Program-made: the position numbers and the translations under genes
Notes under the pieces: model-generated
Databases searched by the model: none
Seen by the model: only the letters and a program-made list of their open reading frames with translations
Told to the model about the DNA's origin: nothing
From: an uncultured beta proteobacterium
GTDB lineage: Bacteria > Pseudomonadota > Gammaproteobacteria > Burkholderiales > Burkholderiaceae_C
DNA length: 45,092 nucleotides
Direction: 5' to 3'
Assembly (NCBI GenBank): GCA_903951445.1
Contig: CAJBBZ010000181.1
Coordinates: forward strand, 1 to 45,092
Shown here: one piece after another, positions 20,210 to 29,200 of the stretch
How the letters are laid out: every line of letters starts with the position of its first letter
Numbering within the stretch: position 1 is the stretch's first letter

Positions 20210-21552
20210 TGCCGCGCCGCCTCTGTGCCTGGGCAAATGGGCTGCGCCAACGCTTGTCCGTAAACAGCCAACAACAGCTTTTTGCGTATTTCGCGTTGAC
20301 AGTGGCCTTTGCTGCGGGCGTCATCACCGCATTGACCTCGCCCTTCCCTATGGTGGTCAAAGCCAATATCGCCGCCCCGATTTGCTGGGCCAGTCTGATG
20401 GTGGGCTTGTATCTGGGTTTATCCACCGAAATAGTATGCCTTATTAGCACCAGTTTTGCCTTCATCCAACTCTGCGTCGTGGCCTGGTATTCGGGTGGTA
20501 TTTACTCAAGTGCCCTGGCCTGGATGGCGGTGCTGGTAATGGCCAATTACTTTATCGTCGGGCCCCGCGTCGCCTTGGGATTTTTAGCCCTGTGCATTGC
20601 TGGACACGCCCTGATGGTCAGCTCAGACTGGTTGATAGGTTTAGCGCCGCAGATCCAAAGTGCCTCCTTGCGTGAAAGTGGGACCTCGCTGCTGGATAAC
20701 TCGCTGGTATATATCGTCATGACGCTGGTAACCCTGTTGTACCGCCAATCAGATATCCGGATATTGAAGGACTTGCGCCTCAGGCAACAGGATTTACAGG
20801 AACAGCGTGCAAAGCTGGAGCGCACCATGGCCGCGCGCGATCAGTTCATCGCAGCCATCAACCACGAGGTCAAAAACCCGCTGCGCGCTATCGCTGACAT
20901 GAGTGAAGCCCTACTCGCCGACGCAGAGCATCCGCCGGATATTTGTATAGTGCTGGAACACAGCAGTGCCTCGGCCTTGCAAGCCAGCGCTGCCGTTACT
21001 GATTTATTGGACTACACCCGCCTGCAATCCGGGCAGTTGCAAGTGCGTATCGAAGCGCTGCAACTCCCCGTAGAGCTGCACGCGGCCTACGCCACATTGC
21101 AAGCGCAAAAGAAAAGCCCCAGCGTACGCTGTGCGCTGGAAATTGACAGCGCCTTGCTGGCCCCATTGCACAGCGACAAAGCCCTGCTGGCGCTTTGCTT
21201 GCAAAAGCTGCTGGATAACGCCTGCCGATTCACCCAAAGCGGCCACATTACCCTGGCCGCGCACCGCAGCGGCAACGATGCGGTCATCCTCTCGGTGGAA
21301 GACAGCGGCGCGGGCATGAGCCCGGCAGAGCAGGATCGCGTAGCCCACACCTTGCGCGATGGTGCGCCCGCGCCGAGCAGAGGGCAGCAAGGCGCTGGCC
21401 TGGGGCTGCTGTTGGTGCAAGGTGTAGTGCAACTACTAGGCGGAACCCTGGGTTTTGAAAGCGCCCCCTACCGGGGTACGCGCTTTTGGATCCGGCTGCC
21501 GCTACAAAATGATGCATCACTTCGCGAAGCTAGGGTCATGGAAAATCCTTAA
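20209..21552 (+). CDS. B-type sensor histidine kinase B3 lacking a receiver
   Basis: A 447-residue B-type kinase. The membrane sensor has SGGIYSSALAWMAVLVMANYF; HisKA has His219 in NHEVKNPLRAI; the ATPase domain has LLDNACRFT, DSGAGM and GAGLGLLLV. It ends after the ATPase domain, so the roughly 130-residue receiver of B1 and B2 is missing. Because A3 has no working kinase or receiver, B3 is the only apparent catalytic component of pair 3. The TGATG overlap with A3 implies coupled translation. The ending is a normal stop at a domain border, not an obvious frameshift. Confidence 0.85.
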   Translation: MPRRLCAWANGLRQRLSVNSQQQLFAYFALTVAFAAGVITALTSPFPMVVKANIAAPICWASLMVGLYLGLSTEIVCLISTSFAFIQLCVVAWYSGGIYSSALAWMAVLVMANYFIVGPRVALGFLALCIAGHALMVSSDWLIGLAPQIQSASLRESGTSLLDNSLVYIVMTLVTLLYRQSDIRILKDLRLRQQDLQEQRAKLERTMAARDQFIAAINHEVKNPLRAIADMSEALLADAEHPPDICIVLEHSSASALQASAAVTDLLDYTRLQSGQLQVRIEALQLPVELHAAYATLQAQKKSPSVRCALEIDSALLAPLHSDKALLALCLQKLLDNACRFTQSGHITLAAHRSGNDAVILSVEDSGAGMSPAEQDRVAHTLRDGAPAPSRGQQGAGLGLLLVQGVVQLLGGTLGFESAPYRGTRFWIRLPLQNDASLREARVMENP

Positions 21553-21594
21553 AGCTGCGGCGCTGTGGCGTCGACACGCGGCTTTAATGGCACC

Positions 21595-22758
21595 TTACTG
21601 CACCAGCGCGACCGCCTGATCTACAAAGCGATAGACCTCGGCGGGCGTGATGCCGTTAGGCCCTTTGGTTTTTTTGTCACGGGTTTGGCCGGTGCGCACG
21701 ACCACCAGTTCGAGCGAGGGCACCACAATGACGTACTGGCCTTGGTGGCCTTGCAAGAAATAAAACGGGTGCTTGTAAGTCCAATCCATCCACAAGGAAT
21801 GCCCGTAGTAGGGCTGCAAATCGGGCTTGCGGATGCGCTCGACAAAAGCCTTGTCCAGCAAGGGCTGGCCATTCCATTGCCCGTCTTGCAGCAGCAACTG
21901 GCCGAACTTGGCAAAGTCGCGGGCGGTGGCAAAAATGCAGCAATAGGTGCGCTCCATGCCGCCTTGGCTGCCGTCGCGGTCCAGGGTGTAAATCGCTTCG
22001 CTTTCCATACCCAGCGGCACCCACAGGCTACGCGACAAATGCCCGCTGATGGTCAAGCCCGGCTCTTTGGCCTGTAAAGCGCGTTTCAGAAAGACGCCTA
22101 GTAGTTGGGTGGTGCCGCTGCTGTACTCGTACTCGGTGCCTGCTTCACGCTCAAAACCTTGCCCGAGCACCAGTTTTTCGGCGTCTTGGCCGTAATACAA
22201 ATCGGTGGTGATATTGAGCGGCAGGTAGTAGTTTTCGGTCCAGTCGTGGCCGGACTTCATGCTCGATAGCTGCGCAACCGTGGCTTTTTGGCCGCGCGGG
22301 TCTTGCGCGTATTCGGGCAGGCGCTCGGTCAGCGGCGCGTCAAAACTGCTGATAAAGCCCTGCTCCACCGCTTTGTGTACCTGCAAGGTGGTAATCGTTT
22401 TCGCCATGGAGAAGGAATTGGTGCGGCTTTGGGCGGAATACGCGCCGAAATACTGTTCATGCACCAGTGCGCCTTTTTGCGCCACCAAAAAGCCCGCAGT
22501 GCCGTACTGCTGCAAATAGGCCGCCATCGCCGGATCCAGCGCTTTTTGGTTGTAGCGCGCGTCTTTAGGCCAGGCTTGCGGCACACCCGCCGCAATGCTG
22601 CGCTGCACAAAATTATGCGCGTCATCAATGTGCGCGGTGCTGTGCCCTTGGAAATAGGTGCTGGCCAGCGCTTTCCAGAAATAGCCATGGCCGCCAAGTT
22701 GAATCGCCGCCGCCAAGGCTGCCAGCAGCAAAAGAAAGCCGTAAACCAGTTTTTTCAT
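21595..22758 (-). CDS. Membrane-anchored serine hydrolase, class C beta-lactamase family
   Basis: A 387-residue protein starting MKKLVYGFLLLLAALAAAIQ, an N-terminal signal anchor that places the domain in the periplasm. The beta-lactamase/6-aminohexanoate-dimer hydrolase fold shows the nucleophile Ser117 and Lys120 in FSMAKTI, the Tyr212 motif YSSG, and HQGQYVIVVPSLELVVV near the end in place of the KTG motif. The ATG at 22758 follows AAAGGGG; an upstream ATG at 22812 would add residues that do not look like part of the signal. Members are esterases, amidases or peptidases; the substrate cannot be read here. It faces the kinase array and lies between the two inverted MITE copies. Confidence 0.85.
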   Translation of the reverse strand: MKKLVYGFLLLLAALAAAIQLGGHGYFWKALASTYFQGHSTAHIDDAHNFVQRSIAAGVPQAWPKDARYNQKALDPAMAAYLQQYGTAGFLVAQKGALVHEQYFGAYSAQSRTNSFSMAKTITTLQVHKAVEQGFISSFDAPLTERLPEYAQDPRGQKATVAQLSSMKSGHDWTENYYLPLNITTDLYYGQDAEKLVLGQGFEREAGTEYEYSSGTTQLLGVFLKRALQAKEPGLTISGHLSRSLWVPLGMESEAIYTLDRDGSQGGMERTYCCIFATARDFAKFGQLLLQDGQWNGQPLLDKAFVERIRKPDLQPYYGHSLWMDWTYKHPFYFLQGHQGQYVIVVPSLELVVVRTGQTRDKKTKGPNGITPAEVYRFVDQAVALVQ

Positions 22759-22929
22759 GTCTGCCCCTTTGTTGGGGCGCATTCTATGAAGACGATTACA
22801 GAGGATGCCCAAGGGCTAAGCCCGGCGAGGTAAAGCGCTCTTTCAGGCCATGGGCAGCGCACTTTGGCACCAGCGCCAATGCGGACCGCCATCTTTACCC
22901 GTGAATGACAAGGCTCAACCCAATGTGGG

Positions 22930-23068
22930 CTAGGAAAGCTCTGCATAAGTCCAAACCCGTCATTGCGAGCGCAGCGAAGCAATCCATTTTTGCTTGCCAA
23001 TCAATCACTTATGGATCGCCGCCTCGCTGCGCTGTACGCGATGACGGACTTATGCAGACCTTCCCTAG
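22930..23068. repeat. MITE-like element, copy 2 (inverted relative to copy 1)
   Basis: The reverse complement of the 10805-10941 element with only a few differences. It begins CTAGGAAAGCTCTGCATAAG and ends GACCTTCCCTAG. It shares the same internal spacer (TGATTGATTGGCAAGCAAAA on the other strand), so the two copies are recent relatives. It lies between the serine hydrolase start and the autotransporter promoter. Confidence 0.85.
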
Positions 23069-23073
23069 ATCTT

Positions 23074-23229
23074 TTGTTGAGTAAAAACAACAATAGTATG
23101 TCAAAGTATAAGGACATACCATAATTAACATTTTTTATATATTTAATAACATTAAACTCAATTTAACCGATTAATTGCTAGTTACGCACTGCGTAAAAAA
23201 GCCGGTTTTCCTAACTACCTTCAAGTTAT
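23074..23229 (+). promoter_or_regulatory. AT-rich adhesin promoter with two inverted repeats
   Basis: An AT-rich leader runs from copy 2 of the repeat to the autotransporter start. It contains TTGTTG-N8-CAACAA (23074-23093) and, right after, GTATGTC-N10-GACATAC (23096-23119), both perfect and operator-like. The regulator is unknown. Confidence 0.45.
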
Positions 23230-26200
23230 ATGCGTGTCCAATCCACAAATCGCCCTGTTTTGGTGCGCTGGCCGAAGCCAAAAGTGAACATGCTGGGCGT
23301 CAGCCCGGCGGGTTTGCGCCGCGTCCTGTTGCAAGCCATCGGAGGCGCGGCCATGCTGGTGTGGGATGTGCACTCCGCTTGGGCGGCCTGTAGCCCGGCG
23401 GCGGCCAATAGCGTGGTCGCAATCTGCGATGGGGCGACGACGACGACTTTCGGCTCGCAAACCCTCACCAATGGCACGATCACCGTCAATGCGGGCGCGA
23501 GCCTGAGTGTGACGAGCGCCAAGGCCATTGATTTCGCCTCGTTGACCAATGTCTACAACTACGGGACCATCGCCGCAGCGCCCTCCGCCAACACCAGCAG
23601 CTTCACGATTTCCGCCAATTCGACTTCGGTCACGCTCAACAACTACAGCGCAGCCGCCGTCACCGCCACGACCAGCGGCACAGGCGGCGCAATCAGCGTC
23701 TACGGCCGCACATCTATTGACGTCTCCAACGCCAGCACGGCCACGATCACCGCCACGGCCAGCGGAACCGGCGGGGCGACCGCGCTGCTCGCCGATAACA
23801 CCTTTATCAAAATCAACAACAGCGGCAGCATCACCGCCTCGGGCGGCGCGGCCAGCTACGGCGGCTATGCCGAAACCTATGGGGACATCACCAACGCCAG
23901 CGGCGGCGTCATCAGCGTCAGCAGCACCGCAGGCGACAGCGTCGGCTTCTACGCCAAGACCTATATCACCGCCGTCAACGACGGCAGCATCACGGCAAGC
24001 GGCGGCACGGGACTGGGCGCAGCGCTCTTCGCGCGGCAATACATCAACCTGGCCAACACCGGCACGGTGTCGGACACCACCAGCGGATCCTTATCCGCCT
24101 ACGGGCTTTACACCTGGACCACCGCCACGGTGACCGCCAACACCGGCTCGATCACCGCGAGCGCCACGGGAACAGGCGCCGCCACCGGCGTGCGAGGCGA
24201 CACCAGCGCCGTCATCACCAACAGTAGCAACGGCGTCATCAGTGCGACAACCAGCGGCGCGGGCGCAGCGACAGGCGTTTCGGGCGGGCAGACCGCCACG
24301 GTCAGCGCCAACGCGGGCCAGATCAAGGGAACCAGCGCGACGGGTACGGGCTACGGGATCTATGCAGGGTCCTCCACCCTCACCGTCACCACCAATGCGG
24401 GCGCCATTCAGGGCCTGAGCACCGGCGCGGGCGGCTCGGGCTCGGCCTATGGGCTTCTTGCCAACGCGGGGGCCGCAACGCTGGGCGCGAATACGGGAAC
24501 CATCAGCGGCTCTGCTGCGGGCTCGGGGAACGCCTTTGGCGTTTACGCCACAACCACCGCCACCGTGACCTCCAACGCGGGAACCATCAGCGCCGCCTCC
24601 GCAGGCGCAGGCGCCGCCTTCGCGGTCTATGGCCGCAACGTCGCGGATGTCACCAACGCCAGCGCGGGAAATGTGACCGCAATGGCGACAGGCGCGGGCG
24701 CGGCCTATGGCGTCTATAGCGACAACACCACAGCTGGCGCCTATGTGAAGGTGGTCAACAGCGGAACCATCTCGGGCTCCGGCGCGACAGGCGCGGCCTA
24801 TGGCGTTTATTCGAATCTCTACGATGATGTGACCAACAACAGCGGGGCGACGATCAGCGCCGTCAGCGCATCTGGCGAAACTGCGGGCGTCTACGCCAAG
24901 ACCTCTTTCACCGGCTCAAACGCAGGCGCCATCACGGCCGCCACCGCAACTGGTTCGAACACATCAGCAGGCGTCGAGGCGCGGACGGCGCTTGGCCTGA
25001 GCAATACAGGCGTGGTCACGGGCGCCACCGGCGGGTCTGGCGCCGCCTATGGCATGTGGTCTTGGACCACGGCCACGCTGAGCTCCAACACCAGCTCCAT
25101 CACCGGATCGGCCTCGGGAAGCGGCGCAGCCTACGGTCTGCGCGGCGACACGGCGGCGACCGTCACCTCCAATGCGGGCAGCATCAGGGGGCTCAGCACG
25201 GGCTCGGGCGCGGCCTATGGCGTCTTTGGCGCGGGGACGGCCACGGTGGCCTCCAACAGCGGCGCGATCGTCGCCACCAGCGCATCGGGCGCCGCCACAG
25301 GCGTGACCGCCGATACGACCGCTGTGAGCGTGACCAACGCCAGCACGGGCGCCATCACGGCGACCGCCCAAGGGGCGACCGGCAACGCCACAGGCGTCGT
25401 CGGCAAGACCACAGCCGCCGTGACCAATGCGGGCGCCATCACCGCGAGCGCGGCGGGCGCGGGCATCGGCTATGGCGTGCTCGCGCTGACCTCTTCCGCA
25501 AACGTCACGAACGCCGGCAGCATTGCAGGATCCAGCGGAACGGGCATCGCCTATAGCGTCTACGCCATCACCGACGCCACGGTGAGCAACGCCAGCAGCG
25601 GAGCCATGAGCGCGACGACGGGCGCAAGCAGCGGGACCGCTTATGGAATCAGAGCTGGCGCGATCGCCTCCGTTACCAATAATGGCGGCAGCATAACTGC
25701 AGAGAATACGGGGAACTGGAGCGCAATCGGGATCTTATCGGGCACTTCCGCTGCGGTGAGCAATTCGGGCCTCATCAAGGGCACGACCGCAGGAGCGGGC
25801 GGCGCCGTTGGCGTGAAGTCCACGACTTCGGCGACCATCGCCAACTCCAATGCGATCACCGGGACCGCCAATGGCGCCGGCAACGCCTTTGGCGTCTATG
25901 CAACCACCGACGCAACCGTGACCGCCAACAGCGGAACGATCTCCGCCGCCAGCAGTGGCACCAGCGGCGCGGGGGTCGGCTATGGCCTGTATGCGGGCAA
26001 CACCGCAGACGTGACCAACAGCGGGACCATTTCGGGCGCCACCGCAGGATCGGGCGAGGCCGCAGGCGTTTACGCCCTCAATGGCGACACTACCTTGACC
26101 AATTCTGGCCTCGGCTTGGTCAAGGCCGAGGCCACGGGCTCGGGCTACGCCTATGGCGTCTATGCGAGCGGCGTCGCCACAGTGGTCAATGCGGCGACCA

Positions 26201-29200
26201 GTTCCATCACGGCGACTGCCAGCGCAGGCTGCGACGCCAATGGCGTTTTCGCCTACACCGCTGATGTAACCAACTATGGCGCGCTATCCGCAACAGGCCT
26301 CAACGCCTACGGTATCCAGGCCTGGGGCGACGTCACCCTGAGCAATGACGGCCATCTGACTTCGAGCGCCAGCACCGGGTCAAGCTATGGCGTCTACAGC
26401 GGCAGCGGTACGGCGACGGTGACTAATTCCAGCTTTATCGAAGCGTCAAGCCAGGGCGCCGCCTATGGCGTTTACGCCGGCGCAGCGGATGTCACTAATT
26501 CGGGCTCCATCACTGCTGCCAGCAGCGCAGGGGGTACCAGCTATGGCGTTTGGGGCAATAACGCTACGCTGACTAACACCGGCACCGTCTCGGCCATCAA
26601 TACCGCAGGCGGCGGCGCTTACGGCGTCTATTCCTTGAACAACGCCAGCGTAAGCAATAGCGCAGGTAACACCATTCGCGCCTCTACCCAAGGCGCAGAC
26701 GCTTACGGTGTTTACGCCCTGAACAGCATTACCGTCAGCAGCAATAGCGGCACCATTTCGGCCCAAACCGATGGCGCAGGCCATGCCTTGGGCTTGGGAG
26801 TTCCTTACAGCTTTGGCAATGTCACTTTGGCGTCCAACAGCGGCACCCTGAGCGCCACGGCCAGCGGCACGGGCAATGCCTATGGCATCCAAGCGGATAA
26901 CGCCGCCACCGTCAGCGCCAACAGCGGCACGATCTCAGCCACCAGCGGCAGTGGCACCGCTTATGGCATCTATGGCGCCGCTATCGCCACTGTGAGCAAC
27001 ACCGGCGTGCTAAGCGCCAGCAGCAACAGCGGGACCGCCTATGCGGTATATGGCGGCTCGGACAGTAATGCGTCCATATACCAGCTATCGCCCACCTCCT
27101 ACCGTGCCGACGCCACGCTAGACAATGCTTTGAGCGTGAACGCCAGCGCGGGCGGTGCGGGCAGCGCTTACGGCCTATATGGCGGCACCTACGCCGTACT
27201 CACCAACCGCGCTGGGGCCAGCCTGTCGGCTGTTGCCACCGGCAGCGGCAACGCTTTTGGCATGCAAGCGGGCAGCTACGCAACCGTAATCAATGCGGCA
27301 AATGCCCTCATCAGCGCCAGTAGCGCCTCAGGCAATGCCTACGCGGTGCGCAGCAACGATGCGACCACGACTATCAGCAACAGCGGCTCCATCAGCGCCA
27401 CTTCCGCCAGTGGCCTGTCCTACGGCCTGTACCTTAGCGGCGGCGCGGCCAGCCTCACCAACACCAACACTGGCGCGATCAGCGGCCAGACCGCTAGCGT
27501 CTATGCCGGCGCACAAGTAGCCAATGTCCTCAACTGGCAGGGCGGCAATGCAGCCGACGCCAAGAGCAGCGCGCTGACTTGGAGCGGCACCCTGCCCGGC
27601 CAGTACACGCTGGGCGTGGTCTCGCCCACGCGCTACGGGCAAATCTGGTTTAGCAACCCCAGCGGCACCATGGCCGTGAACCTAGACAACAGCTCTACCC
27701 TGGCGCTGGGCAGTTATGCCAAAGCCGTTACCGGTGTGAGCGCATCAGCAATGAGCGGCGCCACCGGCACGCAGGGCTTGCTGCGCTGGCAGTTGTCCTT
27801 GAGCGATAGCAGCAACTTGTACTGGGATTTGCTGGTTACCCCCAACGGCATGGCCACCGGCGAGACCAAGCTGGTCAGTGCCTTGAACCAGAGCTTTGTG
27901 CCCTACTTCTTTGGTGGCACGCTGCAACTGGACGCCAATACCAGCACCGTGAGCGATAACTTTGTGCTCGATGCATCGAGCACCAACACCGTGGCGCTGG
28001 GGGGCAATACCGCCACCTTCAGTGGCGTGTTCTCCAACGCTACCGGCAGCGCCGGGCGCATTAACTTGGGCGGTGGTACGGCCATCCTGACGGGTACGAA
28101 CACCTATACGGGCGGCACGGGGATTGCCAGCAATACGCTATTGCAAATTGGCAATGGTGGCACTACAGGCACTATCGGCAGCGGGGCTATTAGCAATAGC
28201 GGGACTTTAGCGATTTATCGCGCGGACGCTTTTACGCTGGCTAATGATGTATCGGGTACGGGTGGCTTGAGCCAGGTGGGTACTGGCACTACGACGCTGA
28301 CCGGAACGAATACCTATAGCGGTACGACAACGATTAGCGCGGGTACGCTGCAAGTAGGCGATGGTGGGGCTAGCGGCACCCTGGGCACGGGACAGCTTAG
28401 TAACAACGCCGCTTTGGTGTTCAATCGCAGCGGCACGCTCACCGTGGCGGCAGACATAAGCGGCAGCGGCAGCTTGAGCCAAACCGGCAGCGGTACCAGC
28501 GCGCTGACTGGCACCAACAGCTACAGTGGCAGCACCACGATTAGCGCGGGCACGCTGCAAATTGGCGATGGTGGCACTTCAGGCAGCATTGGTAGCGGAG
28601 CTATCAGCAATAGCGGTGCTTTGGCTATCAATCGCTCAGACGCTTACACGCTGGCCAATGATGTATCGGGCACCGGAGGATTGAGCCAAATCGGGACAGG
28701 CACGAGCACACTGACCGGCACCAACACCTACAGCGGCACTACAACGATTAGCGCAGGCACGCTGCAAATTGGCAATGGCGGCACCACAGGCAGCATTGGT
28801 AGCGGGGCTATCAGCAATAGCGCGACCTTGGCTATCAATCGCTCAGACTTGTTCACGCTGGCCAACAATGTTTCAGGCACCGGTGGCTTGAGCCAAATCG
28901 GCAGTGGCACGACTATGCTCACCGGCATCAACAACTACACCGGCATAACCACGATTAGCGCCGGTACGCTGCAAGTGGGTAATGGCGGCACCATTGGCTC
29001 TTTGGGCAGCGGGGCTGTCGTGAACAACGACACCTTGCGCTTTAACCGCAGCGATGCGGTCACGGTAAGTAACACCATCAGCGGCAGCGGCACTTTGGTG
29101 CAGCAAGGCAGCGGCGCGCTGACCTTAAATGGTGTGAACAGCTACGCCGCCATCGACAACCAAAGCACGATTGCCAGCCTGACCAATTACAAAGGCGGCA

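Noticed and set aside
10805..23068. Composite transposon carrying the kinase array
   Set aside because: The flanking repeats are MITE-like without any transposase, a third copy lies elsewhere, and no target duplication around the whole block was seen. An invertible segment is the more careful reading.
23221..26892. Long open frames on the minus strand across the adhesin (up to 272 codons)
   Set aside because: They mirror the GC-rich repeat coding of the autotransporter, have no ribosome sites or family features, and consist of low-complexity Ala/Arg/Gly sequence.
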